The notes below the pieces were generated by a model, which had not been told where the DNA came from, did not search any database, and worked only from the letters and a program-made list of their open reading frames with translations. A stretch of 64,000 nt of DNA, taken from positions 1 through 64,000 of the forward strand of contig NZ_JADDXU010000026.1 of assembly GCF_015163075.1 (NCBI RefSeq), given 5' to 3'. The position numbers were made by a program, and so were the translations under genes. This document shows positions 16,001 to 24,639 of the stretch, piece by piece (the first letter of the stretch is position 1; every line of letters begins with the position of its first letter). This DNA comes from Streptomyces justiciae (GTDB lineage: Bacteria > Actinomycetota > Actinomycetes > Streptomycetales > Streptomycetaceae).

Positions 16001-17337
16001 AACCCCCGGCCAACGCTCCCGCCCCCACACCCACCCCCCAGGTCCCCCCGACCGACCCCCGCACCGGCACCGCCTGGCCTCAGCCCATGCAGCATGACCA
16101 GCGGCAGATGACCAACCCCGGTGCCGCGCCGCTCGGTTACACGGCGGCCGTGGAGCTGTCGTCCGACCGGCTGCTCAACAACAAGAAGCAGAAGGCGAAG
16201 AGCAGCCGCCCGGCTGCCCAGCCCTCCCGCTTCAAGATCGGCGGCAAGAAGGAAGAGGCCGAGCGGCAGCGGAAGTTGGAGCTGATCCGGACGCCCGTGC
16301 TGTCCTGCTACCGGATCGCCGTCATCAGTCTCAAGGGCGGCGTCGGCAAGACCACCACGACCACCGCGCTCGGCTCCACCCTCGCCACCGAGCGGCAGGA
16401 CAAGATCCTCGCGATCGACGCCAACCCCGACGCCGGTACGCTCGGGCGGCGCGTCCGGCGGGAGACCGGGGCCACCATCCGTGACCTCGTCCAGGCGATC
16501 CCGTACCTCAACTCGTACATGGACATCAGGCGGTTCACCTCCCAGGCCCCGTCCGGGCTGGAGATCATCGCCAACGACGTCGACCCGGCCGTGTCCACGA
16601 CGTTCAACGACGAGGACTACCGGCGCGCCATCGACGTGCTGGGCAAGCAGTACCCGGTGATCCTGACCGACTCGGGTACCGGTCTGCTCTACTCCGCCAT
16701 GCGCGGTGTGCTCGACCTCGCCGACCAGCTGATCATCATCTCCACCCCGTCCGTCGACGGCGCCTCCAGCGCCAGTACGACCCTGGACTGGCTGTCCGCG
16801 CACGGGTACGCCGACCTCGTCTCCCGCTCCATCACCGTCATCTCCGGTGTCCGCGAGACCGGCAAGATGATCAAGGTGGAGGACATCGTCAGCCACTTCG
16901 AGACCCGCTGCCGCGGCGTCGTCGTGGTGCCCTTCGACGAGCACCTCGCCGCCGGTGCCGAGGTCGACCTCGACATGATGCGGCCCAAGGTGCGCGAGGC
17001 GTACTTCAACCTCGCGGCGATGGTCGCCGAGGACTTCGTACGCCACCAGCAGTCCCACGGCCTGTGGACCAGCGACGGCAACCCGCCCCCGGTGGCGGCC
17101 CCGCCGATGCCGGGCCAGCAGCAGTACGCCCAGCCCGGCCAGGCATATCCGCAGCAGCCGTACCCGCAACAGCAGCAGCCCGGCCCCGGCTACCCCCAGC
17201 AGGGCCAGCCGTACCCGCAGCCGCAGCCCGGTCAGCCGTACCCACCGCAGCAGCCGTACCCGCAACAGCAGCAGCCCGGTCCCGGCTATCCCCAGCCCGG
17301 GCAGCCGGGGCAGCCCCCGCAGCCGCCCCAGCAGTAA
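13057..17337 (+). CDS. EspI-like Pro/Ala-rich protein with MinD-type ATPase
   Basis: 1,426 residues from GTG 13057 behind an AGGAGG-type RBS. The first ~1,020 residues are disordered and low complexity: a GS-rich stretch, six PGAPF(T/Q)PP units, an acidic D/A/E-P-V-D-A zone (~330-620), then nine GYGFP units. A conserved linker (LGYTAAVELSSDRLL) precedes a ParA/MinD ATPase at ~1,085-1,345 with deviant Walker A KGGVGKTT (K1093/K1098). The protein ends in a Q/P/Y-rich tail. This layout matches ESX-1-associated EspI and the protein beside the S. coelicolor ESX genes. It has no membrane segment. No EsxA/B, EccC or EccD gene is nearby, so its present function is unclear. Confidence 0.85.
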   Translation: MSSDRDGIRGGWATPGDDQPDAESASEMTGEFTIDYAPPAWYTQNASAGSNDGGNSGGSSGSAGSGGSAGAGGSSGTAGSAAGGASGGAAGGASGGVPSPADWAASSLPGLTPPAHSRPQGASSGPSAVPSPAPGAPFTPPAPASGPGAGPVAGPGAPFTPPAPASSGPGAPFTPPAPPSSGPGAPFTPPASSGPGAPFTPPASAPGAPFQPPAPPNGGPGAVPRLPVGSGFEPQPPQASQADARTEAPAADPASPTAVPNIPGPQGPWGAPASAPSSSPASFTLPAPAPAPAPEVAPAAPTAEEPEESGNGDLESGATMRFSAVALKRDIAERAAAAEAKLTSVDDEVEETEGASVAEADEADAELDVDADRVADGEDGADEDSGLDADSFSDVPSSEDADLGASVAEAEDAEGETEREGAAPKNAAAVDADLTDSDSTDAEPHDTVAAAPVAVAPEADADVGPADVQESDAGAEDAQEPDAGTVNAEESDAGAVGPVTADAEAVDTERGAAATDDVEPVDAVDAVPADAEPVNSVRADAEPVDAVPADAEPNDSGLSDSGLSGSEPADAVPADANPEETAPSDAAPSETPSDAAPSETPSDAAPSDATPEDSAPQDSAPQDAPQNSAPQDAPPAWTPPPAPQPGMPPLPPSYQPAAPAPAAQWPAQPQPQQPAPAAPAQPQPAVAQNQPPVPPQQPQFQPQAPQPAPAAWNPPATQQPAGQAPAAPGPQAGYGFPQPTATPPTATQQPTDQPPVAPNPQAGYGFPQPSPSTPPAAQPPAAPGPQAGYGFPHPGGAPAPNPQAGYGFPHPGAPAPTPNPQAGYGFPHPGGAPAPTPAPQPGGYGFPPSGAAPDNGQPLAQPGQPQPGVPQPQAQPQPQPQADAPATPAPAPQAPQPPVPPTPQGGYGFPQPPAQPDQPGQPGQPQPPAPQPQPTPTPNPQAGYGFPHPGAPAPTPNPQGGYGFPQPPAQPGQPGQPQADAQPPANAPAPTPTPQVPPTDPRTGTAWPQPMQHDQRQMTNPGAAPLGYTAAVELSSDRLLNNKKQKAKSSRPAAQPSRFKIGGKKEEAERQRKLELIRTPVLSCYRIAVISLKGGVGKTTTTTALGSTLATERQDKILAIDANPDAGTLGRRVRRETGATIRDLVQAIPYLNSYMDIRRFTSQAPSGLEIIANDVDPAVSTTFNDEDYRRAIDVLGKQYPVILTDSGTGLLYSAMRGVLDLADQLIIISTPSVDGASSASTTLDWLSAHGYADLVSRSITVISGVRETGKMIKVEDIVSHFETRCRGVVVVPFDEHLAAGAEVDLDMMRPKVREAYFNLAAMVAEDFVRHQQSHGLWTSDGNPPPVAAPPMPGQQQYAQPGQAYPQQPYPQQQQPGPGYPQQGQPYPQPQPGQPYPPQQPYPQQQQPGPGYPQPGQPGQPPQPPQQ
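13447..13710 (+). repeat. PGAPFTPP coding repeats
   Basis: Six copies of an 8-residue unit (five PGAPFTPP, one PGAPFQPP), separated by 3-10 Ala/Ser/Gly residues, inside the EspI-like gene. Copies differ at synonymous positions, so they are not recent exact duplications. Confidence 0.8.
14807..14882 (+). repeat. 27-bp tandem repeat in the acidic zone
   Basis: Nearly three exact copies of a 27-bp unit encoding SDAAPSETP in the EspI-like gene. The copies are identical at the base level, which points to recent slippage. Confidence 0.8.
15253..15960 (+). repeat. GYGFP repeat array in the EspI-like gene
   Basis: Nine copies of a Q-(A/G)-GYGFP-(Q/H/P)-P unit at irregular spacing (about 11-70 residues), about residues 732-966. 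The repeated aromatic-glycine unit in a Pro/Gln-rich background resembles a low-complexity sticker-and-spacer design. Confidence 0.85.
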
Positions 17338-17354
17338 GCGGTCGTCACGACACA

Positions 17355-17392
17355 GAAGGGCGGCCGGTGCTCATCCGCACCGGCCGCCCTTC
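17355..17392. terminator. Bidirectional terminator hairpin
   Basis: A 16-bp perfect stem (GAAGGGCGGCCGGTGC and complement) with a 6-nt loop between the convergent EspI-like gene and ribF. Confidence 0.9.
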
Positions 17393-17416
17393 GGCGTTCT
17401 CACATCCGCAACGCCG

Positions 17417-18364
17417 TCAGCCGGCCTCCGCCACCAGCTCCCGGCAGCGCTTCACGTCCTCCGCCATCTGCTCCAGCAGAGCCTCCAGCGAGTCGAACTT
17501 CGCCTGCCCGCGGACGTACGCGAGGAAGTCCACGGCGACATGCAGCCCGTACAGGTCGAGGCCGACGCGGTCGATGGCGTACGCCTCCACCGTGCGCTCG
17601 GTGCCGTCGAACTGCGGGTTGGTGCCGACGGAGATGGCGGCCGGCATGGCCTCGCCCGCCACGTGCAGCCAGCCGGCGTACACGCCGTCGGCGGGGATGG
17701 CGGTGTGCGGGAGGGTCTCGACGTTGGCGGTCGGGAAGCCGAGTTCGCGGCCGCGCTGTGCGCCGCGTACGACCACGCCCTCCACCCGGTGCGGGCGGCC
17801 CAGGATCTCGCGGGCGCCTTCCAGGTCGCCCTCGGCGACCAGGCGGCGGGTGAGGGTGGAGGAGAAGGGCTCGCCGCCGCCCGCCGCGCCGGAGACGAAC
17901 AGGTCGACGATCTCGACCTCGAAGTCATAGGTCTTGCCCTGCTCGGCGAGGAACTCCACGTTCCCCGCGGCCTTGTGGCCGAAGCGGAAGTTGGGGCCCT
18001 CGACGACCGCCTTGGCGTGCAGCTTGTCGACCAGGACCTTGACGACGAAGTCGGCCGGAGAGAGCTTCGAGAACTCCGTCGTGAAGGGGAGGATCAGGAC
18101 CGCGTCCACGCCCAGCTCCGCCATCAGCTCCGCGCGGCGGTGGTGCGGGGCCAGCAGCGGCGGGTGGCTGCCGGGGCGGACGACCTCGCTGGGGTGCGGG
18201 TCGAAGGTGACGACGACCGAGGGAACGCCCAGCTCACGGGCGCGGTCGACGGCGTGCCGGATGATCAGCTGGTGTCCGCGGTGGACTCCGTCGTAGGAGC
18301 CGATGGTGACGACGCTGCGTCCCCAGTCCTCGGGGATGTCCTCCAAGCCACGCCAGCGCTGCAC
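17417..18364 (-). CDS. ribF: Bifunctional riboflavin kinase / FAD synthetase
   Basis: RibF phosphorylates riboflavin to FMN and adenylates it to FAD. The 315-residue protein has the nucleotidyltransferase signature (GSYDGVHRGHQ, then TFDPHP) in the N-terminal domain, the GPNFRFGHKAAG motif, and a C-terminal flavokinase domain (GFPTANV, GTNPQFDG, VEAYAID). Start GTG 18364. It stands alone between the EspI-like gene and the large pseudoprotease-ATPase gene. It supplies FAD/FMN also needed by ThyX and ApbE encoded in this window. Confidence 0.96.
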   Translation of the reverse strand: MQRWRGLEDIPEDWGRSVVTIGSYDGVHRGHQLIIRHAVDRARELGVPSVVVTFDPHPSEVVRPGSHPPLLAPHHRRAELMAELGVDAVLILPFTTEFSKLSPADFVVKVLVDKLHAKAVVEGPNFRFGHKAAGNVEFLAEQGKTYDFEVEIVDLFVSGAAGGGEPFSSTLTRRLVAEGDLEGAREILGRPHRVEGVVVRGAQRGRELGFPTANVETLPHTAIPADGVYAGWLHVAGEAMPAAISVGTNPQFDGTERTVEAYAIDRVGLDLYGLHVAVDFLAYVRGQAKFDSLEALLEQMAEDVKRCRELVAEAG

Positions 18365-18488
18365 TGTGACCGCTCCTCATCGAACCCGTGTCCGTATTTA
18401 CGGCTTACCTCTTACGCAGGTCTAAGGGTGCCATGCCGCGCCCGTCCGGCCCGCATCGGCATCGGCGCTGTGACTCGACGCACGTGGG

Positions 18489-21400
18489 TCAGGCGGGGAC
18501 CCTGACCCCGGCCAGGTTCTCGATCATGCGGCGGCTGCTAGGGCCGACCACGGCCGCCCACTGCCGTGGAGCGTCGGTCAGCCAGCCCGCCACCTGGGCG
18601 GCGAAGCCGGGGGTCCGCCGCCCCAGGTCGACCAGCGCACGGTCGAAACGGGCCGCTCCGTGCGGGGTGCGCACGAGCAGGACGCCGATGCGGTGCACGA
18701 GTTCGCGCAGGCCGTCGCCTTCTTCGGGGTGGCGAGCGGCGGCGCGCAGGAGTGCGTCCAGCACGGCCGGCTCGCGCTCCTGGCTCAACAGGTGTTCGAG
18801 CAGTTCTCGACGGAGAGGGTGGGAGGCGGCTGTTCCGGGGGTGACGAGTACGGCGGCCAGGGCCGTCCGTACCTCCTCCGGGCCGTCGTCCAGCAGTCCG
18901 GTGACGAGCGGGAAGAGCACGGCCCGGGTGCCCGGGCCCTGGTCGAGGCGCCGGTCGACGTACGCGGCCACGTCCGCCGCGGTCTCCGGGCGCTGCTCCA
19001 CGGCCTCCCGTACAAGTACGGCGATCCGGCGGGCCGGCGTGGGCAGCGTGACGTCGGCGAGCGTACGCAGCGCTTCTCCGGCACCCGGGCGGCGCAGCCG
19101 CGCCCGGAACGCGTCGAGCACCGGCTCGGGGTGAGTGGCGAGGGCGGCGACCAGCGCGCTCGGCGGGAAGTGCGGGTCGCCGGCCGCGAAGTGGCCGAGG
19201 GCCTGCGGGAGATGGCGGGCCCGCGTGTGCGGGTCGCGGACGAGCAGCGCGAGCGCGCCGCCGTGCAGGGTGCAGTCGGCGGGGCGGGCGAGGAGGGTGA
19301 GGGCGGCGTAGCGGAGCAGTTCGCGGTCGGCCTCGGTGGTCACGTGCGGGGCGGCGCGCAGACCGTAGGCGACCGCCGCGACGCGTCGGTCCGGGCGCTC
19401 GTCGTGCGCCCACCGGTCCACCGCCCGGCACACCGCCGACGGCTCGTCCTCCGCGAGCACCGCCAGCAACTCGTCGGCCCGCCGGTGGGCGCAGTCGACC
19501 AGCACCTCCGTCAGGTCGTCCAGCGCCAGCCGCCGGTGCGTGTGCAGCAGCGCCTGCGCCGCCTTCGCGACGGTCGCGTGCGGGGTCGCGGGCAGCGGGC
19601 GCTCGTCGTCGAACCAGCGGGTGAGATGGGGCTGTACGGCACCGGGGGCGTCGGCGAGGAGGCGCGAGGCGGCGTCCAGGAAACGGGGGGCGGTGTCCTG
19701 CGGGGGGCCGTCGGCGAGGACGAGACGGCGGAGGAGGTCGAGGAGGGTGACCGGGGGGAGGGGGAGGGCCAGCCAGAAGGTGGGCGGGAAGTGGGAGGTG
19801 GTGGTGAGAGGCGCGGACTCCCGTTTCTGCTCCCGTTCCCGTCCCCGCCAGTCCACCACCCGGTCCGCCAGCAGCCGCAGCACCCCCGTGTACGGGGTCG
19901 CGTCGGGCACCCGTAGGAGGGACTCGGTGAGGAGGCGGGCCGCCCACCAGGAGTGCGGGTCGGCGTCCAGTGCCCGGATCAGTTCCTCCAGGCGGAGGGC
20001 GAGGCTCGGGGTGCCCTGCTGGCGGGCGAGGAGGAGCAGGGACTGGACGACCGGTCCAATGCGGTGGTGCGGTACGGGGAGCGGGTGGCGGTCCGCCGGG
20101 TGGGTACGGCGGCGGTGGACGAGGGCGCGCAGGGCCTCGTCCAGGTCGAGGTGGATGCCCTGGATCCAGTCGGCGAGTTCCTCGTGGGCGAAGCGGTAGC
20201 CGCTGCCGGCGGGGACGAGGAGGCCCTCGGTGAGGACGGCGGAGGCCCAGCCGGTGCCGCCGCCGAGGCGGGCCGGGGCGGGGCCCCAGGGGAACACCGC
20301 CTCGAACGACTCCCGGTCCAGTTCACCCTGTCCGGGGCCGAGGCTGCGGCGGGCGGCCTCGTGGACCTGGCCGGAGACCTTGGCCGCGAGGCGGCGTACG
20401 GCGGTGCCGCGCAGGCCGTTCTCGGCGGCGAGGCGGACGGCGATGCGGAGGCACATCAGGTCGAGGTAGGCCGCGAAGACGTCGTCGCGGTCGACGTGGG
20501 CGTGGGGGGCGTCGGGGAGGGCGGCGCGGACCTCGGCGAGGAGGCGGAGGGTGAGGGGGTGGCGGGCGTCGGGGGTGTGCAGGGTGCCGTCGGGGATGCG
20601 GTAGCGGGCGCGCGCTGTACGGGCCTCGTCGTCCTGGAGGTCGGTGAGGTGGACGCAGGGGGTGTCGGGGTCCTCGGACGCCGGACGGGCTGCAACAGCT
20701 GAGCCCGCGTCAGGGGCAGCGCCAGGGTCAAGGGAGGCACTCCCGTAGAGCATCTCCCCCGGAAACCCGGCCCCCGCCCCCTCCCAGTACTCCGCCCGGC
20801 ACGCCACCACGAGCCTCGCCCCCGACTCCCGTAGCCAACGGGCCGTGCCGTCGGTCCACTCGGGCAGGCGGTGGGCCAGTACGGGGGGCATCTCCTCGGG
20901 GCCGTCCAGGAGCAGGAGCAGGGGGCGGCCCTCGGTGCGGGCCAGCCGGGAGAGGCGGGCGGGGGTGAGGTCGCCCAGGTCGGTCACGTCCGCGGAGTGC
21001 GATGCGGCGACGATCCTCGCGGCGCGCGTCAACGCCCTTTCGGCGGCGTCGGCGACCGACGTGTCCTCGTCCCTCAGGTCGGCGCCGCGCAGCCAGAGGG
21101 TGGGAGCGGGGCGGGCACCCCGGTTGCGGCGGGCGGCGAGGGACGCGAGTTCCGTCGTACGGCCGCTGCCGGGCGGTCCGACGAGCGCGAGGACGGCGGC
21201 GTCGCCCTCGACGAACGCCTCGAACTCCGCTGCCGTGGCCGCCCGTTGGACCGGTTCCACCGCGCCGGGACCGACGGTGTCCGCGGCCCGGCCCACGTAC
21301 CCGGCCAACGCGCCCGGCGGCCCGTCCTGGCCCACCGAGGTGGCCGTCAGTTCCAGGACTCCCGCCAGGTTGAGGTCGGTGCCGTACGCGGGGACGGTCG

Positions 21401-22589
21401 CCGCGTTCTCGGCGAGCAGGTCGGCGAGGGGGCCGTCCGGGGGCGGGAAGAGGGGCACCGCGAAACCGGTCTCGCGCCGGCCGCTCTGCAGTGCGGTCCC
21501 CAGTACGGCGACCACCGCGCCGGTCGCGGCGTCGAGGACCGGGCCCCCGGCCGCGCCGCCGCCGAGCCGCAGCGCGTCCCGCCCTGCCGTGCCGATCGCC
21601 AACTCCAGTACGCCGTCGAGGAGATGGAAGCGGTCCGTCGCCGTGTACGTCACGGAACCGGTCCCGAGCACCCGCGCCTCGCGCCAGCACCCGGCGGCGA
21701 TCCGCACATAGGCACCGGTCTCGACGCCGCCCCGCCCGCCGACGGGCAACGGATCGACACCGAGCCCCTCGGTCCGTACGAGCGCCAGATTCAACTCGGG
21801 CAGCGCGGTCACCGCGTCGGCGCTCACCACACAGTGCCGGTCCTCGGCGGCGTACATCAACAGCCGGGGCAGCCCGTCGACGACCTCATGACTGGTGATG
21901 ACGGTGCCCCGATGATCAGCAACGAACCCGACACCCCTGGGCCGCCCGGCCAGATCACGCACCCGAACGAGTACATGATCGGCCCCCGATCCCGACCCGA
22001 GGCCGTGCGACTCCCCTGCCGGAACATCACGCTCGCTCCCTGGCCGAGCTCCACGCTCAAACCCTGCCGAGGCCCCACGTTCGCGTCCCGCACCTGGCCG
22101 CCGCGCCTGCCTCGCCCCTGAGTTGTACGCCCGCCCCGGCTCCGAGCCCGGCGCCGAGCCCGCCCCCGGGGCATACGCCTGGTCCGCCCCTGCGCCGTAC
22201 CCTCGCTCCTCCGCCGAATCGCCCGCGGCACCCGGCCCGGAGCCACGTGCCTGGCCCGTCCCCGAGTCATCCCCATAGCCCTGCCGAGAGTCCCGGGCGC
22301 GTCCCCGACCCGCGTCCCGCGCCCGGCCCGTCCCGGCAGCACGCCCAGGACCCGACGCCGAGGCTCCTGCCCCGATGCCCGGCGCCGAAAGCCCTGCCTC
22401 GCGGCACGACTCCGAGATTCCTGCCTCGCGGCCCGACTCGGAAAGCCTTGCCCCGAGGCCCGACTCCGGGGGCCCTGCCTGACTCCCCGGCTCCGAGCCC
22501 CCGCGCCCCGCCGGCCCCCGAACTCCCCCGTCCCCCCGTCCCGCGTCCCGCCCACGGCCCCCCGCCGTCCGTGAGCCCCGTCCCGTCAT
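18489..22589 (-). CDS. Degenerate trypsin-like domain fused to STAND/NACHT-like ATPase
   Basis: 1,366 residues from ATG 22589, which has GGGGAGG 7 nt upstream; the frame is open 89 codons further without support. Residues 1-~205 are R/G/S/A-rich and disordered. At ~205-390 is a trypsin-like fold whose catalytic positions look replaced: the His motif reads TSHEVV, the Asp region ELNLALV, the Ser motif GAAGGPV instead of GxSGGPV. A P-loop ATPase follows (GPPGSGRTT at ~465; Walker B LLLLLDGPEE at ~560; sensor-like VVACRAEYW), then a long helical, HEAT-like C-terminal half. No membrane segment. Such protease-domain STAND proteins are usually signalling or conflict ATPases; the role here is unknown. 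Located between ribF and truB. Confidence 0.85.
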   Translation of the reverse strand: MTGRGSRTAGGRGRDAGRGDGGVRGPAGRGGSEPGSQAGPPESGLGARLSESGREAGISESCREAGLSAPGIGAGASASGPGRAAGTGRARDAGRGRARDSRQGYGDDSGTGQARGSGPGAAGDSAEERGYGAGADQAYAPGAGSAPGSEPGRAYNSGARQARRPGAGRERGASAGFERGARPGSERDVPAGESHGLGSGSGADHVLVRVRDLAGRPRGVGFVADHRGTVITSHEVVDGLPRLLMYAAEDRHCVVSADAVTALPELNLALVRTEGLGVDPLPVGGRGGVETGAYVRIAAGCWREARVLGTGSVTYTATDRFHLLDGVLELAIGTAGRDALRLGGGAAGGPVLDAATGAVVAVLGTALQSGRRETGFAVPLFPPPDGPLADLLAENAATVPAYGTDLNLAGVLELTATSVGQDGPPGALAGYVGRAADTVGPGAVEPVQRAATAAEFEAFVEGDAAVLALVGPPGSGRTTELASLAARRNRGARPAPTLWLRGADLRDEDTSVADAAERALTRAARIVAASHSADVTDLGDLTPARLSRLARTEGRPLLLLLDGPEEMPPVLAHRLPEWTDGTARWLRESGARLVVACRAEYWEGAGAGFPGEMLYGSASLDPGAAPDAGSAVAARPASEDPDTPCVHLTDLQDDEARTARARYRIPDGTLHTPDARHPLTLRLLAEVRAALPDAPHAHVDRDDVFAAYLDLMCLRIAVRLAAENGLRGTAVRRLAAKVSGQVHEAARRSLGPGQGELDRESFEAVFPWGPAPARLGGGTGWASAVLTEGLLVPAGSGYRFAHEELADWIQGIHLDLDEALRALVHRRRTHPADRHPLPVPHHRIGPVVQSLLLLARQQGTPSLALRLEELIRALDADPHSWWAARLLTESLLRVPDATPYTGVLRLLADRVVDWRGREREQKRESAPLTTTSHFPPTFWLALPLPPVTLLDLLRRLVLADGPPQDTAPRFLDAASRLLADAPGAVQPHLTRWFDDERPLPATPHATVAKAAQALLHTHRRLALDDLTEVLVDCAHRRADELLAVLAEDEPSAVCRAVDRWAHDERPDRRVAAVAYGLRAAPHVTTEADRELLRYAALTLLARPADCTLHGGALALLVRDPHTRARHLPQALGHFAAGDPHFPPSALVAALATHPEPVLDAFRARLRRPGAGEALRTLADVTLPTPARRIAVLVREAVEQRPETAADVAAYVDRRLDQGPGTRAVLFPLVTGLLDDGPEEVRTALAAVLVTPGTAASHPLRRELLEHLLSQEREPAVLDALLRAAARHPEEGDGLRELVHRIGVLLVRTPHGAARFDRALVDLGRRTPGFAAQVAGWLTDAPRQWAAVVGPSSRRMIENLAGVRVPA

Positions 22590-22820
22590 GGTGGAACCTC
22601 CCCGCCGTGGTGCTGTCGTGCTCGCGGGGCCGTCTCTCGGTCGGGTGGTCCGTGGGACAGGCCCGTCTTCGACGGTAGGCACCGGCTGATCGGCGGGACA
22701 GATCGCGTGGTGAACGCGCCCCCTTCCGCTCCCCCGGTTCACTCCGAGCGCCTGCCCGGACGGGTGAATGGGTGGGGGCGGGTGGATACACCCTAGGGGT
22801 GGGGGAACCGAGGGGGGACC

Positions 22821-22856
22821 GTGGAGCGGCGGAGTACTCCGTGACCGCCGCTCCAC
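22821..22856 (-). terminator. Terminator hairpin after truB
   Basis: A 12-bp perfect inverted repeat (GTGGAGCGGCGG / CCGCCGCTCCAC) 22 bp beyond the truB stop codon. It closes the rimP-to-truB unit. Confidence 0.85.
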
Positions 22857-22878
22857 GGACGGGGCGTGATCGAGCGGC

Positions 22879-23784
22879 TCAGCCGAAGACGGCCAGGCTC
22901 TTCGCCTTGCCCTTCTGTTCCTCGACCAGGGCGAGGAAGCGGCCCTCGGGGTCGAAGACGGCGACCGCGCCGCGGCCCGCGTACTCGTCGGGCATCTCCA
23001 GGCGTACGCCGTTCAGCAGCAGCCTCGCCCGCTTGGCGTCCACGTCCCAGCGCGGGAACGCGGCCGCGGCGGCCTCGGCGATCGGCATGACCGTCAGCTC
23101 CTGCTGGAGCTGATCCAGGGTCTTCGCCGAGTCCAGCTTGTACGGGCCGACGCGGGTGCGGCGCAGCGCGGTGAGATGGCCGCCCACCCCCAGGTCCGCG
23201 CCCAGGTCCCGGGCCAGCGCCCGGATGTACGTGCCCGAGGAGCAGACCACGGACACCACCAGGTCCATCACCGGCGTGCCGTCCGCCGCGACCGCGTCCC
23301 GGACGTCGTACACCGCGAAGGACGAGATCCGCACCGGGCGGGCCGGGATCTCGAACTCCTCGCCCTCGCGCGCCCGCTTGTAGGAGCGCACGCCGTCGAT
23401 CTTGATGGCGCTGACCTTGGACGGCACCTGCATGATGTCGCCGCTCAGCTTGGCGATCCCGGCGTCGACGGCCTCGCGGGTGACCTTCGAGGCGTCTGTC
23501 GACCCCGTGATCTCGCCCTCTGCGTCGTCGGTCAGGGTCGTCTGGCCGAGCCGGATCGTGCCCAGGTACTCCTTCTCGGTGAGGGCGAGATGCCCCAGGA
23601 GCTTGGTCGCCTTCTCGACGCCGAGGACGAGCACGCCCGTCGCCATGGGGTCGAGGGTGCCGGCGTGGCCGACGCGTCGGGTCCTGGCGATCCCGCGCAT
23701 CTTGGCGACCACGTCGTGCGAAGTGAAGCCCGACGGCTTGTCGACGATGACAAGGCCGTCGGGCGTGGTGCTCTTCCGGTTCAT
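22879..23784 (-). CDS. truB: tRNA pseudouridine-55 synthase (TruB)
   Basis: TruB isomerises U55 in the T-loop of tRNAs. The 301-residue protein shows the N-terminal motif VDKPSGFTSHDVV, the catalytic aspartate motif GHAGTLDPMATGVL, and RIKFDG-equivalent and C-terminal PUA-like parts. It overlaps rbfA by 4 nt (ATGA), so translation is coupled, as is common for the rbfA-truB pair. Confidence 0.97.
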   Translation of the reverse strand: MNRKSTTPDGLVIVDKPSGFTSHDVVAKMRGIARTRRVGHAGTLDPMATGVLVLGVEKATKLLGHLALTEKEYLGTIRLGQTTLTDDAEGEITGSTDASKVTREAVDAGIAKLSGDIMQVPSKVSAIKIDGVRSYKRAREGEEFEIPARPVRISSFAVYDVRDAVAADGTPVMDLVVSVVCSSGTYIRALARDLGADLGVGGHLTALRRTRVGPYKLDSAKTLDQLQQELTVMPIAEAAAAAFPRWDVDAKRARLLLNGVRLEMPDEYAGRGAVAVFDPEGRFLALVEEQKGKAKSLAVFG

Positions 23785-24227
23785 TCGGAGGTGTCGTCCT
23801 CGTCCTCGCCCGGCTTCCGGTACGGGTCCGCCTCGCCGGCGTAGGTCGCGCCGGCCGAGACCTCGCGCACCTTCTCGTCGGACTGGCGGGCCTTGTCGAG
23901 GAGGTCCTCGATGGTCCGGGCGTTGTCCGGGAGGGCGTCGGCCACGAAGGTGAGCGTCGGGGTGAACTTCACGCCCGCCGCCGCGCCGACCGCGGAACGG
24001 AGCACGCCCTTGGCGCTCTCCAGCCCGGCCGCCGCCGCCGCTCGCTCCTCGTCGTCCCCGTACACCGTGTAGAAGACGGTTGCCTCCCGGAGGTCACCGG
24101 TGACCCTGGTGTCCGTGATGGTGACGTGGGTGCCGAGCCGCGGGTCCTTGATCCCCCGTTGCAGCTTCTGGGCCACCACCTCCCGGATGAGGTCCGCCAG
24201 CCTCTTCGCCCGCGCGTTGTCGGCCAC
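23781..24227 (-). CDS. rbfA: Ribosome-binding factor A
   Basis: RbfA is a KH-like factor for late 30S maturation and cold adaptation. The 148-residue protein begins with the typical helix (RAKRLADLIREVVAQKLQRGIKDPRLG) and contains the VTITDTRVTGDLREATVFYTVYG core. The C-terminus is an acidic tail. Start GTG 24227 has AGGAGA upstream. It overlaps truB and follows the DUF503 gene by 37 bp. Confidence 0.96.
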   Translation of the reverse strand: MADNARAKRLADLIREVVAQKLQRGIKDPRLGTHVTITDTRVTGDLREATVFYTVYGDDEERAAAAAGLESAKGVLRSAVGAAAGVKFTPTLTFVADALPDNARTIEDLLDKARQSDEKVREVSAGATYAGEADPYRKPGEDEDDTSE

Positions 24228-24264
24228 TGGTCCGTCTCCTTAGTTACTTCTCTTGCCGCTTGCT

Positions 24265-24558
24265 TCAGTCTTCGTCGCTGTGGAGCCTGCGTCGAACCGA
24301 GAGCAGTTCCACCTCGGGCCGTCCGGCCACCAGCCGCTCACAGCGGTCCAATACGTCGGTGAGGTGGCCTGTGTCCCCGGATACCACCGCGAGCCCGATC
24401 TCGGCCCGGCGATGGAGGTCCTGATTGCCCGTCTCCGCCGCACTCACCGCGTACTTGCGCTGGAGCTCGGCCACGATCGGACGGACGAGTGAGCGTTTCT
24501 CCTTCAGCGAGTGGACGTCGCCGAGGAGCAGGTCGAAGGACAGAGTCCCCACATACAT
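24265..24558 (-). CDS. DUF503 family protein (YlxP-like)
   Basis: A 97-residue protein beginning MYVGTLSFDLLLGDVHSLKEKRS, the N-terminal signature of DUF503/YlxP. In many Gram-positives this family lies between infB and rbfA, as here. Some reports associate it with ribosome assembly, but its biochemical role is not settled. ATG 24558 is chosen because the family begins there; the frame is open another 127 codons upstream without homology. A terminator separates it from infB. Confidence 0.92.
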   Translation of the reverse strand: MYVGTLSFDLLLGDVHSLKEKRSLVRPIVAELQRKYAVSAAETGNQDLHRRAEIGLAVVSGDTGHLTDVLDRCERLVAGRPEVELLSVRRRLHSDED

Positions 24559-24639
24559 GTGTGTGTCCGGATGTCCCGCCGGTTCGGGGTACGGGCGCCG
24601 CGCTTGGACGCCGATACGGGAACCGTACACGCAACGGCC

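Noticed and set aside
10743..17337. An active type VII secretion locus
   Set aside because: Only accessory-type genes are present; no WXG100, EccB/C/D/E or mycosin gene could be found on either strand.
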